64,000 nt of DNA from Galerina marginata. Its lineage: Eukaryota > Basidiomycota > Agaricomycetes > Agaricales > Galerinaceae. The stretch is taken from positions 4,278,001-4,342,000 of the forward strand of contig JAECYW010000001.1 of the NCBI GenBank assembly GCA_023014335.1, given 5' to 3'. Of the stretch, positions 10,905-22,826 are shown one piece after another. The notes beneath the pieces are model-generated. The model saw nothing but the letters and a program-made list of their open reading frames with translations. It was not told where the DNA came from and searched no databases. The position numbers were made by a program, and so were the translations under genes. Position 1 is the first letter of the stretch. Each line of letters opens with the position of its first letter.

Positions 10905-11940
10905 GTGAGAGAGGGAGCGCAATAAGGATAGCTGGGACAAGGAGAGTGCTACTAGTATGTCCTTAGTTGTGAACGAGCATCTAGGTATTTCTGTCTTCGC
11001 ACATAAGGTTTAGGGTATCCGACCAATATCCCAGCACAGCTGTCAAGCACCTACATGGTTGACGACGCTGTCGTTTATCATTAGCTTCGATTTCAGGATT
11101 AGAACGGCTACGCACATATATATGCTAAGGAGATGAGACGAAGATGCTCAGTCGTCCTGAAGTTCGTCATTTTGGGGAAAAGCGATGAGACCGCCGAGAG
11201 CGGAAACCCGGTTGTTGGTCCGCGATAAAATTTATAACCTTGAGTCAATATCGAATCTTCCGAAGTTTTATCCACTGAGCCTGAGACCGGTAAATTTTGG
11301 CCTCTTCTCCGGGCGACGTAGTCTTCGGAGTATTTCGAAGTCTCTGAGCTGGAGGCAGGCAAGGTGAGCTAGATCTTTTTGTTGAAAAGACGCAGCTGGT
11401 ATTCGTAGTCGCCATAGAGATTCAGTTCGTCAATACTGACATTGATCATGATTGATGAAATCATGTCTGAGCTCAGATCTCACCTGGGTATAATTATCAG
11501 TCCCCAGAACGATTAGTTGACGCTGGACAGGTTGTGGGCGTAAAGAAACCATTGAAAAGGTTCCAGTGTGAGGTTTCATCGAAACATATTCTGTCAAATG
11601 AATTGGATAACGCGTAAAAGTGTCAAACGCTTTTGACGGCATGCGGTCGGCATTTGAACTTACAGAAGCGGCGGTTCCCGCTCTGTTCATCAGCTTCCTG
11701 CCAAGTTACTTATATCGTTTTCCCAGCTACTAATTGCTTGTTCCCGCTCTTAGATGAATTTCCTTCAACTTCGAAATAGGGCATGGGTAGGAGGGTGATG
11801 CAAAAATGAATAGAGAAGTTGGCATCAAAGCGCGATGCGAGGGCGAAAGTTCTTCCTGTCTTTTGTCAACCCCCACCTCCTCCCTAAGGACTACCGTTTC
11901 GCCAACGTTTCGCTTTGCCGGCCATTGGCCACCACACTCC
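10905..11940. other. No supported gene
   Basis: Frames at 11108-11362 and 11430-11690 (both minus) have no recognisable motif and no clear splice partners. The stretch at 11806-11946 is open in frame with the next gene and may be its 5' leader. Confidence 0.4.
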
Positions 11941-11946
11941 TTTATT

Positions 11947-13467
11947 ATGAGCATGGATATTGATGATGTCGACCCCTCCATCGTATATTCGGGCTCATGG
12001 CAGGCTTCCGTAGGATCCATGCGTCAATGGGGCGGTGGTACAATTCATTCCACGACTCAGAATGGTGCTTCTGCCACCCTCTCATTTCGCGGTATGGTCT
12101 TCGAATGCGCCAATTGTCATCTTTTCTAAGTTTGACATTTAGGAACTCGTTTAATCATGTACTGCACCGTTCTCATGGGCGATGGAAGCGAGACTGTCAA
12201 CATGAATTTCGATGGTCATTCGAGTAGCATGACTCGCGCGTCTCATGAAGACACCACCTATTATTACGATCGTTGGTTTGACTCTGGGCCAGTTGACGAT
12301 GGCAACCACACTCTTGTCGTTTCAAACGGAGGCGGCCCGTCGGATACTCCATTCCAAATTGATGCTTTCCACCTCGAAGGCAGTGGCCCGATCATGCCTG
12401 CTGGCGCTACTCCAACACCACCGCCACCACCGCCACCACAGACCACCCCTAGTCATGTAACAACTACCAAAGCCGTACCCGCGATTGTTACTCCTTTAAT
12501 TGTCGGTAGCACTGGCTCCAGCTCACTGGCATCTGGTTCTTCTACGACCTTCAATAGTATATCTACCCCGTCATTGTCAACCCCAAGTGGCGCACTTTCA
12601 ATTGGTGTGTTCCCTCAAACATTCATTTTTATGGCCACGATTCTAATATTTGTTTATTGATTAGCGATAACGACGAATTCCAACGGAGACAAGACCGTCG
12701 TCCAGTACATCACTACTGGGGCGGACGGAAGTGTTACGACCAGCATTGTAGACGCTCCGTCCAGCGCTTTGGATTCGAGGTCGCATTCCCCGACTGCAGC
12801 AATCGTCGGTGGCGGGGTCGGTGGTTTACTTATAATTCTACTACTGCTTCTCCTTCTCTACCTCCGCCGTCGCCGTAACGCAGCGCGTCATATCTTGTTG
12901 GGCGACGACGCAAAGAAACACCTGAATTGTGAGTTGCGGAACTTATTATTTACTACCTAAATTCTAAAAGCTGTTATAGCTCGTCCTCGTAAACCAACGA
13001 CGGTGACACCATTCCAACTCGAAGCGCGTCGCCACTCTGGTACTGTAGTCGCTCCCGCACACGAAAACGGGTTTACATCAAAACACGAATTAATCGCCGC
13101 TCAGCCTACAACCCATCCTACTGGTTCGCTGATAGTTGAAGGTCCATCACAGTCCTCTGCATATCGTAAACTTAGCTCCGAGAAGAGCGCTGACTTATTA
13201 TGCAACTCGTCCCCGACCGATGAGTCGATGTACGTTTCTTTTCCTTCCCATGATACCCACCCTCCTCGCCTTCATGAAGCAGACGCGGTACCATATAGAC
13301 CGCGTTATCTATCAGGTGATACCATCATTGCAGCGGCCACCGACAATATGTATACCTCTACCATGTTAGCGCCTCGTGATACCAATGACTTCCCTCCCTC
13401 TTATCACCAAAGATCAGGAAGCAACTCAACCTCTCAGCCTCTTCCACTCGTACCATCTCCTCATTGA
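11947..13467 (+). CDS. Jelly-roll-like ectodomain, single-pass membrane protein
   Basis: Four exons (11947-12091, 12143-12604, 12665-12928, 12980-13467) join in phase to 452 aa. Residues 1-150 match the mushroom surface-protein pattern D-D-x-D-P-S-I-x-Y-S-G-S-W ... GTIHST..GASATLSFRGT...YCTV ... DSGPVDDGNHTLVVSN, a galactose-binding-like beta-sandwich. A Pro run and a Ser/Thr-rich stalk follow. Then comes a Gly-Leu membrane span (IVGGGVGGLLIILLLLLLLYL) with RRRR stop-transfer, and a long cytoplasmic tail ending near PPSYHQRSG. There is no classical signal peptide, which is common in this group; the in-frame ATG at 11806 would not add one. The role is probably at the plasma membrane or in cell-wall sensing; this is inferred from architecture only. 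Confidence 0.9.
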
Positions 13468-13474
13468 AATTAAT

Positions 13475-14260
13475 CGCTTTTAGTTCCTGCCCACATTCGT
13501 TACCCTGCCCATTCCCTTCATCCAACTTGTTTTCCACTCTTTATATGCTCTTTGTTATCTGTGATGTGCGTGTACGGTCTGTACACTATGTACAATCGCT
13601 TTTGGGGAACTGTCGAGCTACAATTGTGTTCTTGAAATTAAAAAAAAAATTGTTCACAATCCTTCTCAGTGGTGATTTTTTAACATATCCAGACGGTCGT
13701 TCACACTGCTTTTAGCACCTGAGGGCAGTTCTTAACGAAGCTATCTTCGCCCATTTACATGCAAGTAAGTACGCCGTGGACTCCGTGCCCACTGACGTTT
13801 CAGTTTAGACCGGATCAACTTGTCATGTCGCCACGTCTCCTCTCATCTTTTCTTGATGCAGATGGGAACTACTGCCTTTGTCGCGGAAACTTTTTACTGA
13901 GTCCATAGACCCTCCCCAATGGATGGCGCAGTTATCCGGTAAGTGCCATTATCGCCAACTTTGCGTAATCTTGGTCAGTAGGACTACGTGACTGGCTAGA
14001 CTCGACGGGCGTGGCCGTAAACAATCAGTCTTATTAATTAGACGCGTTCTATGCGTGTTTGTGGCGCGAGGTCAAGTAGCCATTCAATTAATTTCAATAA
14101 CCTTCGACAGTCGCACTGACTCCGAAAACTTATGGGACACCGGGAAAATTTTGCAACGTAGTAAGATCGATGATCCAGTCGTTGATTCCGCTTACGATCC
14201 CTCGAGGAAGTCTGAATATTTGCAGGCCTATAGATGATCAAGATACTCGACAGGCGCGAG
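13475..14260. other. 3' flank and spacer; no supported gene
   Basis: This holds the 3' flank of the membrane-protein gene, including an A-run near 13640, and then sequence without a recognisable coding signal. Confidence 0.4.
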
Positions 14261-14546
14261 CTTCTCTCCTGGTAACCTAGTTCAGGGAGTATGCAACACG
14301 CTTCCTTATTGTTGGCTGGATAGAGTCGAGAGCATACTTATCGGCCCTGGTTATGCTTGTACATTCTTTGTGTCCGTACTGGTTTCACGTAAACGCCTTC
14401 TTGTGTCATATATCTGACCATTTATCTGTCCAGATATGAGGGCTGCGAAGGTAATGGGACGATACTTTCCGGAGAAGTTGATTCACTCCCTTCCCTTTTC
14501 CTTTCTAATAATATCGAATCTTTCATCTGCGATAAACAAATTCCTT
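14252..14546 (+). pseudogene. Relic of the small secreted cysteine protein
   Basis: Two stretches match the intact gene at 16722-17220 in order and orientation. The first (about 14252-14370) reads TGASFSPGNLVQGVCNTLP...WLDRVESILIGPGYACTFF; the second (about 14433-14546) reads EGCEGNGTILSGEVDSLPS...NNIESFICDKQIP and stop. The intron between them sits where intron 2 of the intact gene sits. The region upstream has an in-frame TGA and no recognisable signal-peptide exon, so this copy is probably dead, or its 5' half has been replaced. Confidence 0.7.
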
Positions 14547-14686
14547 AGACGAGAATTAGCCGTTAGCCTTATATGTAACCTAAAATTTCCGGGCTGAATA
14601 CTGGATTACGGAATGACAGATATTGGACCAATATGGTGCCCACACATGCGCTACATAATTTACGTAGTTCGAATGTGTCACTTCAT

Positions 14687-16519
14687 TCATGATTCATGTT
14701 GCTGCATTCTTGAAGTGTGACACTTTACCTGTTCGCGAAATTTATTGTCGGTCGGGGTCATCACGCATTCCGAGGCAGCCCATTTCGAAGAAACGCATTC
14801 AGTATCCACACGCGGTTGGTGCTCTAACGCGGGTTTGTTACTTCGTCTGCCTGAAAGAAGCTTCTTTACCCTTCTAGGTAGCAGGCGTTTGTTCTCTCCG
14901 AACTGGTTCCCTATTTTAGACCTATTCACATTCCCACCAATCGGTTCTTTGAGCAGCCGACCTTCTGACGGGCGGCTATTTTTAAATTTTAGATATCTAG
15001 CTGCTAGATTTAGTCGTATGCTTTCCAAAAGTTTAACGTTGACGACCAAAGAGACAAAAACTTTTAAAAATTTACGGATGAACCAGAGAGAGAGGAACCA
15101 CTGTCCACTGGGTCATGCTTTGACACACCCGAAGAACAGTCGTAAAGCTGGTAGACATTGTAGGGAATCTTTCGAAATCGTCAACGAGTCAAAAACGACC
15201 GTACTGTCAGATTTAAGTCAAATCGTGCGATGCGGCTAATAACGATGTCAAAGAAAAAAAATTGAGGGTTCTAATTTTCACTATGGTAATGGCCGTGGAC
15301 ATCCTTGAAACTGGACCTATGAACATTGCAATACGGCCGTACTGACGGCTTAATAAATTTTTACCACATCGGCGAAGCCACCGCAGCCGTCAGCTTGGCG
15401 CCATAAGGTCAGCAGGAAGGCTTTTGTTGACAGCCCTCAGTAACTTACTATCCCAGCCAGCAGGCGTTTGTTTTCTCCGGCATGTTTCTCACTGAAAGCT
15501 TCTGCAAGTTCCCGCCACATGAGACTTTCAAAGTTCGTCTTACTTTTGCGACCGTTCATTTGTAAATGAATTGGTTCGCGAATGGCGGTTTTATGATACT
15601 CCGACCACACGGCGTAGAAAATAAGCTCCCAGCCCTGTAGAATGGAACAGAGAAGGTGAAGTTCATCCATGCAGTTAACATGTTCGGAGATTTTTCCCTC
15701 ATCAAGAAGCGCATAGCTAACTGTCAGACGCGGAACTATCACCGGAGTAAGCTTCTATTGGGAGGATGTTCGAAGGCACATTGTTAGTGCATTTTAAGAT
15801 TAACAACCGGGAGGGTCGAAGGTCAAAGTGCTGGATTAGAGTAATAGTTTAGGCATACTAGACAACCCTTTGTGCATGCGCCGACGAAGACAACGGGGCT
15901 ACCTTTCAAGATGGCAACCAGGTGCTTATAGCGTGAGTTCGCCTCCCAGCCAGTGGGCGTCTGTTTTGTCCGTGGACTTCATCGGCAGCCAAATTTGACA
16001 CATCAAGCTGACTATAGACAGTCGGAACAAGTATGCGCCGTTCATCTGAGAAAAGCTATTAAAATGACACTCCCCACGGCACCTGAGCTGAATTACTGGT
16101 ATCCTGCCTGGCGTCTTGAAGTGTTCTTCTTCCATTTACCTCTGCCGTTTGTCACGGGAAAGTCAGTCTAGGTATACATAGTGACTTCCTGCCTCTGGCA
16201 ATCACCGTCGCCTTTCTCTCGAATTCGCCTCTCCGCTGATAGGCCATGCGGTTGACGGTTTTCTCAGTTAAAAATAATACAACTGATGAGTTTAATTTTA
16301 TCGCACGGCCTTCAAGGAGGGAAATAAATAGATACAGCGGAAGTAGAACACTTGATAGTCATGATCGAGCACGAGGCATGCGATAAAATAGCGCGACATA
16401 CCTTTTTCTAAGTTTGGAACCGGGCATTTCGTGTATTTTGAAGGTAGAATCCGACGTTTATTCAAAATTTCAGACACCTCTGGACACTGCACTTGTTCTG
16501 TGACTGAAAACGAACTCAT
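14687..16519 (-). pseudogene. Three decayed copies of an unrecognised minus-strand gene
   Basis: Three minus-strand stretches share a core. It reads FGENKRLLP at about 14870, MNGRKSK...FESLMW...GENKRLLAG at about 15460-15570, and MNGAYLF...SLM...TDKTDAHWLGG at about 15945-16045. At DNA level the ends match as CAAACGCCTGCTGGCTGGGA-like text. The last copy has a good first exon (16519-16403, starting MSSFSVTEQVQ and ending in donor GTATGT), but I could not join it in phase downstream. I do not recognise the family. The copies lie interleaved with, and opposite to, the secreted-protein gene and its relic, so the two may have been duplicated together. Confidence 0.45.
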
Positions 16520-16623
16520 CGCGGGAGTTCCATGTTTGATCGCACCTCGGTTAGCGTCTGGAAGTTCCGACAGAGGGCCTAATTAGGTTAGAAAACAGCG
16601 TGCCTGCTTCTGACTTCAAACGG

Positions 16624-16630
16624 TATAAAG
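16624..16630 (+). promoter_or_regulatory. TATA box of the small secreted protein gene
   Basis: TATAAAG lies about 98 nt upstream of the start codon at 16722, a normal distance for a fungal TATA promoter with a short leader. Confidence 0.5.
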
Positions 16631-16721
16631 GATGGGCCTATCGCGCTTCAGGACTTCAGAAACTGACCCAAGTCGCTAAGCTACCGGGCCTATTTACAAG
16701 CTAGAAATTTACTTCACAAAC

Positions 16722-17220
16722 ATGCACTTCACCGCCAAGTTTTCCAGCCTTCTCCTCGCCATTGCCGCCTCTGCATTTCTCGCTCAGGCAGTCGTCGTTT
16801 CTCGCGTAAGATACCAATCGTGTCCTATTATCGGTTTTTTCCACTCATAATTTCCGGTATCACCATCCAGCACGAGCTTGCCGAGTTGTCTGTCGTCTTC
16901 TTTGACGATGTTAACTTGACTGGCGCTAGTTTCTCTCCAGACAGTCTCGTGCAGGGTGTATGCAACACGCTGCCCGGTACTTGGCTTGATAGAGCCGAAA
17001 GCGTCAAAGTCGGACCCGGTTTCGCATGTACATTCTTTGAGTGCGTATCAGTACCATTTTCGTTGAGGGAGTTCCTTAATTTGAATGCCTAACCACGCCT
17101 TTTTCTAGGTTTCAAGGGTGCGAAGGTCCGGGAACCCCACTCTCTGGAACCATCAACGAGCTTCCCATGCCTTCCCTCTACGATAACACCGAATCTTTTA
17201 GCTGCAACAAACAGATTTGA
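16722..17220 (+). CDS. Small secreted cysteine protein, crystallin-like
   Basis: Three exons (16722-16805, 16871-17040, 17109-17220) join in phase to 121 aa. Residues 1-23 are a clear signal peptide (basic start, then SLLLAIAASAFLAQA). The mature part has four cysteines (GVC, FAC, GCE, FSC), enough for two disulfides. The order FFDDVNLTG ... WLDRAESVKVG..FACTFF ... GCEG ... LYDNTESFSC recalls small mushroom beta/gamma-crystallin-like secreted proteins, where a F-x-D-x-N-(F/L)-x-G strand and a terminal S-F/Y-x-C recur; that fold assignment is an inference. It could act outside the cell as an effector-like or structural protein. A decayed paralogue lies 2.2 kb upstream. Confidence 0.85.
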
Positions 17221-17224
17221 AGCT

Positions 17225-19900
17225 AGAACGTCTTAAATGTGCTAATTTTTGTATGGGTTGCTTAATGCTTGATTTTTGAGGATTAGCTCTTACATTCAAT
17301 AAACGTACTTTGCGCAGTCAATAACCAATCAGAACCTCAGAGAAAAGGATAAAACAAGTGAAATCAGTACATATTCACGGGGGACGGCGGGAAGCAAAAA
17401 TATCTAACCATTAACTTACTGATGCTTACATATGAGCTCCAACTGAGAGATATTCGGACCACGGAGAACGGCGTGAAGGCCATGCGGAGAGACAGAAAAA
17501 AAAGCAACAGAGATAATTCGACATAAGTAGTCTGAAGGCCACGTTGATACCGAAGGGCAGACAATTGCGCCGCAAGTACTGGCAGCGCGCCGCGGAGCTC
17601 TTCAGAGTCGATTTTTTGCTGGGCGTTACATGCGGTAGGAGGAGATACCTGAGGCTGCTTCCCTTCCATTTTAGCAGGCGCCTAAGTGCTTCACCACGCG
17701 AGTTGTCGATCCGAAATTTATACGTGGGAAAAATGTGGCTTGGTTCCTTCGCCCATCACCATCTTCAACCTCTGTTCCAATAAGCCCGTCTGCCGAACCT
17801 CGCTCAACTTGGCCTGCGAAATGAAGTTCACGCTGCACCGCGAGGATAGGAAGCCCCGCGAACCGAACCACGATGAGGCGTTTTTCGCTGCACACCTCTG
17901 CGTTGGGCGACGCCGGATGCCATCTTTCGACTTCTGTCACCGCGATCCTCGAGGATGAAGATGCTCATTTTGATGAAAGAAGGAAGCGGAGAGATAAAAG
18001 GGCGGGACAAAAGCTGGAGGTCGACGCTTGCTTCGAGAGGATGCACATTGGCGTCAAGGAGGAGTGGGCTTGGTTGTAGGGTTGGTACGCGGGTGTTGAA
18101 CGTTGAGTGAGGGCTGATACGATAGATGTGGTACGTTTTTCAAATTTCATTGCATTCGTCGTCTTAATCTCTTTCGTTAACCGATGGATGTCTTACTCAG
18201 TCGTTGACAGATCCTCGAGCTATTCACTCCGACCCTCTCACTTGGGGTCACTCTTTCAGGCACCAAATTCTTCGTCGCTCTATGACTCGCCACATATGCT
18301 GAAACCGAGGGCGGGAGCGGGTCTAAAGGGTCCATAGATTGCTGGCTTTCGTCCACTGTGTGTCATTTTTACTTGCTTTCCGCCACGGATGGGATGAATG
18401 GGATGGCACATTATGATTATTAGCTCCTCCCTTATCATTGAGTCAGAGGGGACGGCCTTGACCGCCTCGTGCACGGTTCTATCTTCAATCCTTGATATTG
18501 TCGTTTGACCGCTGAGATTGGCGATTGCAGCTCAACCGAAGCCCCTCTCCATCGCTCCGTCTTCCTCATCTTTCATTGCGCAGCTCCTCGACTCGATGAC
18601 ACCAGATCTATTCTACACGTCTGACTCCCGTTGTATCCCTAATCGCAGCAGCAGCAGCCCCAGTAATTACGCTCTCAATCGTCGAAGTAGGCATCAATTT
18701 CGGGATCACAGCACTCTGCGTTAAACCTATTCCTTCCGATGGCTCCCGATCTCGGGATGAAAGCAGGCTGCCGCCGTTTGAAAATTTGAACCGTGGAAAC
18801 TAGCACAGCCCATCGTTTTTAGACCATTGGCTTCATTGGTAATGCCGCCTCCGTGGCATGCCTCGACGCAGAACAATTGTAGTGATTAGGCTGCCCATTC
18901 CTTATTCCCCGCCGCGCTCGTCCGCGCCTTTGCTTCTAGTGCCGGCGAATCATTCTCATTTCGGGGAAATTCAAATTTAAACGCCTATGCCAGTACGAAT
19001 ACGAGTACGAACGCCATCCAAACACGACCACCCACGCAATCCCAATCTTCACGTTAACTCAAAACCATCCCCGCCCGTTTCGCCCCAAAGGACGTCACTT
19101 CAGCCATAATGAAATAATCTCGACACGCTGGCAAGGTTACAGATGACGAAGCACGCCGAGCGCCAAGGGGCAGCTGGAGAAGGGGCGTTGGGTGAGCATG
19201 GTGTTCGGTTGTTTGTTGACGCAAATGCTTATATATAACCGGCACTAGTATCAGCAGTGGACGCACATGTAGTCTCAACAGGAGCAGGGGTGTGCAGTTC
19301 CAGCATCATCTAGGCATCAAACCCTGAAGAATGCGAGTCCGCGAGGATACTCCTCCTGGTCCTCTCCGATCTCGCGCCTCCGGCTGAAGCTAGGAGAAGG
19401 CGCTATCGAAACCAACGACAGTCATTCCCCCCTTTCTCCGAGCTCTCTAGAGTATGTCACACGAGCGCCCACGGTTAACGTTGGCGTCTCCGACCAATGT
19501 TCAAACTCGAATGAAGATTCGCTGGCTTTGAGCGCATATATATACCACAGCACCCGTTTCGCTCCCCACCATCCCCGCCCTTCTTTCCATCGCCTACGAA
19601 TCCGGCAGCGAATGATTCGCCCCGCTGCCGATTACGCGCACCAGTTGTCATTGTCTGTCAAGGTCAAATTCTCACCTCGAGTCCATCGAGACTGTAGACG
19701 GGTTTGCACCTGCGCTTACCACCACCTCCTCTCTCCTTTCTCTTCGTCACACCGTCAGGCATGGCACGATCTCCGTGCATACTGACGGCATGCATGCCTA
19801 CGACACCCGACTTTTTCGTGGTGTCCAGGTCGAAATTGATACACCTGACGAGCAGCCTAATAATCTTAAGTTCCTAGTGTGCCCCACACTTAATCACTCT
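17225..19900. other. No supported gene
   Basis: Several short frames overlap on both strands (for example 17686-18079), but none shows a known domain, and phases do not join. The charged stretch at about 17960-18060 on the plus strand (DERRKRRDKRAGQK) could be coiled coil if translated. Probably decayed coding or repeat sequence. Confidence 0.4.
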
Positions 19901-19929
19901 TTTCGTTAGCTCTGACCTTCCGAGTGTTT

Positions 19930-19969
19930 ACTCTGACGGTCAGAGTATCACACCCTGCCAGGCAGGGTG
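19930..19969. repeat. Two adjacent perfect hairpins
   Basis: ACTCTGA-cgg-TCAGAGT (19930-19946) is followed after four bases by CACCCTGCC-a-GGCAGGGTG (19951-19969). Both are perfect inverted repeats. They stand at the left edge of the degenerate repeat tract that runs to about 22.7 kb. Confidence 0.7.
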
Positions 19970-20204
19970 ATTTTATAGGGTATTTAGCGTTAGAAACATT
20001 AAAACTGGCATGTTTTTCGCGTTTTTCAGGTCTGTAGTTTTTTTTTTGCTATTGTTTTACGCGCAGTTCAAGACAATGCGCTGTTTTTAAATTATTCGAA
20101 GCACCCCGAGTGCAAACGAATAAGTTTGCTTGATGGAAAAGGTTATGAAAACCCACTCCTTTATTGCTTTCCTGGGTTCATTTTCCATCGCACTGTGGCG
20201 GAGG

Positions 20205-20290
20205 CGCAGTCTTCCTGTTACTGTGTCACAGTCTGAGGGTTACCGTATCACAGTCTTCCTGTTACGGGGTTACAGTCTTCCTGTTATTGA
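20205..20290. repeat. Short degenerate tandem repeat
   Basis: CAGTCTTCCTGTTAC-type units occur three times (about 20207, 20250 and 20272), separated by GTGTCACAGTCTGAGG-like and GGGTTA-like fillers. No coding role is seen. Confidence 0.55.
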
Positions 20291-20439
20291 AAGACGTACA
20301 GAGGGTAGTCCCCTCTCTTTCAATTTGTTAATGGATTTAGTTGAACATAATCTTGGGTTACATTATTCTTTTCAGCCGAGTATATAAAAATATATCGTTT
20401 TTCTAGTGCTTCAGTTAGGCGCTCAGAGGCCAGCGCATT

Positions 20440-21560
20440 TTATTCAGTTGTTCGGCGCTCAAATGAATCAGTGCTGTAGGTGGTAGAGCCAAAACACGAG
20501 GTTAAAGTGAGGAGTTTATTAACTTCTGCATCGCAGATGCAGCAATACTCAGTTTTTCCTCAAGCTTCTTCCCCTCAGCAACATTAGTTTTGTGCCATGG
20601 TGAGTATTTTCTTAAACGCCGTTCAAAAAGATATTAATAATAAATTGAGTCGGGTACAGTGGTTAGGGATATACTCCAAGTTGTATTCACACATGCGCCG
20701 CAGAGAACGATATTTTTTAAGTATTCGCCCATGCACCGTAAAGAACAATAATATTGGATATTCACCCACACGCAGTTTAGAACGATATTATTTCACATTC
20801 TTTCATGCTTCGTTGAGAAAGATAGTTCCAAGGTTACTTAAAAACACCGCCATCAGGTTAGATTCTTTCATTAATGTCGTTCTCAAAGATCACCGCCATT
20901 GAGAATGATATTCACACATCCGCTGCTGAGAATGATTTTATTTCGAACGCACTCATGCGCCGTAAAGAACAATAATATTGGATATTCACCTACGCGCAGT
21001 TTAGAACAATATTATTTCACATTCTTTCCCGTGTCGTTGAGAAAGATAGTTCCAAGGTTACTTAAAAACATGGCCTTCAGGTTAGATATTTTAAATTCTT
21101 TCATCCACCACAAACGGTAATGCCGTGCCTCTCGGATGTCAATTTTCAATTAGACAGCTTGTGGTGCTTATGTACGTGCTCTGCGTTCCTCAGCATGGAT
21201 TGGTAGTGAAGATGTGATTGAGATACAGAGCACATTCTTCCAGTTAACTCCGTTTGAATAAATACCAGTGACTGGCCCAAATATACGGTTACTGAGGAAT
21301 TACCCAGGATCTATTCGATTAAATTTGGTGGTAAAGAGCGTTAGTTTTCTCAAATTGTGTATTTGTCTGCCCGTGTCTTGTCCCCTGCCCACTCTGGTCC
21401 AGGTGTCCACATATTCGATTGGTCGGCGCTCAAATCAAGCAAAGATGCAGGTGGTAGAGCCAAAATACGAGGTTAAAGTGAGAGCGTTATTAACTTCTGC
21501 ATTGCAGATGCAGAGATTCTCAATTTTTCCTCAAGCTTCTGCCCACAGCAACGTTGATTG
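20440..21560. repeat. Paired degenerate direct repeats
   Basis: Two families of direct repeats lie here. A unit of about 120 bp with GGCGCTCAAAT, GGTGGTAGAGCCAAAA and CCTCAAGCTTCT occurs at about 20450-20590 and again at about 21420-21550. A second unit of about 125 bp, starting AACAATAATATTGGATATTC and containing GAGAAAGATAGTTCCAAGG, occurs at 20743-20865 and 20968-21085. The copies are diverged. They look like old duplications inside a transposon-derived tract. Confidence 0.65.
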
Positions 21561-21714
21561 TGCCTTGTTCAGATGAATGCAGCCATTATTAGGCGCCGCC
21601 CATTATGTCATTGCTGAACTTATCCGTTTACGCGCCGTTGAAAGAAATACACATGCACCTATATTTAGACAAGCGCCGTCGAAACAAATACTTCCATAGT
21701 TACCGATGTTCTGT

Positions 21715-22580
21715 TATGCCCCGTTGGGTATTTCAAATCTGTTTCTCTCTTACACTGCAACCATCATGTCCAGCAAAGTCGTTTTAACCAAGGAACAGAA
21801 GGTCATAAAGTCGAAGGCGAGTTTTCTTTCTCATTATCTCAACACAAAGCTCATCGCCTCACATTCAGGCATCGATTCTGTCCCACCATGTCAATATGGC
21901 AAACGATTGCCTCGAGTATCTCCAACAACTCCTAGCAGAGCAACCACGGGACGAACATAAGATTCAATTCGTTTATAGGATGCTTGCGATAATTATTCCC
22001 TCCATGTATGTGCCATCTGTCAGCTTCATGTGGGTTCTCGACTGACTGCGTTCCTCAGGATGAATTGCCAGAATTGGTTTGAGACGTAGACCATACCATT
22101 GTTTTCAACCGGGTTTAAAAAAATACATTTGATGTTTCTTAATAGGCTTTGAGTGTAGCCCCGGATACGACCATGGTTACTAATATTCCCATCTGCGCTG
22201 TTGAAAGAAATAGACATATTGAATTTCAAATCCGTCTCTCTCTTACACCACAACCATCATGTCCAGCAAAATCGCTCAAACCGAGGAACAGAAGTACATA
22301 GCAATGAAGGCAAATTTCCTCACCGATTACCCTAAACACAAAGCTCATTGGCTCCTCTGCAGGCATTATTTCTTTGCAGCCATGTCACCAAAGCGCACGA
22401 TCTTCTTGAGTATCTTCAACGACTCCTAGCAGAGCACCCGCGGAACGAACGTAGGATCAAATTTGTTGATAGGGAGCTTGCGGCAATTGTTCTCGCGACG
22501 TACGTACCATCTCTCAGTTTTGTGTGGCTCCTCAACCTGACTGCATTCCTCAGCATGGATTGGTGGTCGGATCAGTGAAG
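21715..22580 (+). pseudogene. Two decayed copies of a small unrecognised gene
   Basis: Two plus-strand copies begin ATGTCCAGCAAA at 21766 and 22259, each preceded by the same TCTCTCTTACA-CC-ACAACCATC leader. Both start MSSK followed by a charged helix (EEQKYI..KANFL or KEQKVIKSKASFL). Both later contain LEYLQ-(Q/R)-LLAE, then a charged stretch with (I/F)-K/Q-F-V and a hydrophobic end (VPS-(L/V)-SF-(V/M)-W). In the second copy the two halves are in different frames around 22380; in the first they are also interrupted. I do not recognise the family. It lies directly before an OrsD-type finger relic, which may be meaningful. Confidence 0.5.
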
Positions 22581-22826
22581 ACGCAGAGTACATTATTCCA
22601 ATTAACTCCGTTTGAATAAATACCTGTAACCGGCCCGAGTATATTAGTTAAAGAGGTCATAACCAAACATTAAACTGAGACGTTTCTTAACAGAGGCATT
22701 TTTTAAAATGCCTCTGCTAGTGTCGTATTCGATTCAACTTGGTGTAAATGAATGCTATTGATGTTTGTTTGCTCCAGAGCGTGTTTTTATCCACCCCAAG
22801 ACGCGTCTGGTTCACTGCCTACCACC

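Noticed and set aside
12264..12446. Gly-rich minus-strand frame
   Set aside because: It is the complement of the Pro run in exon 2 of the jelly-roll membrane protein gene.
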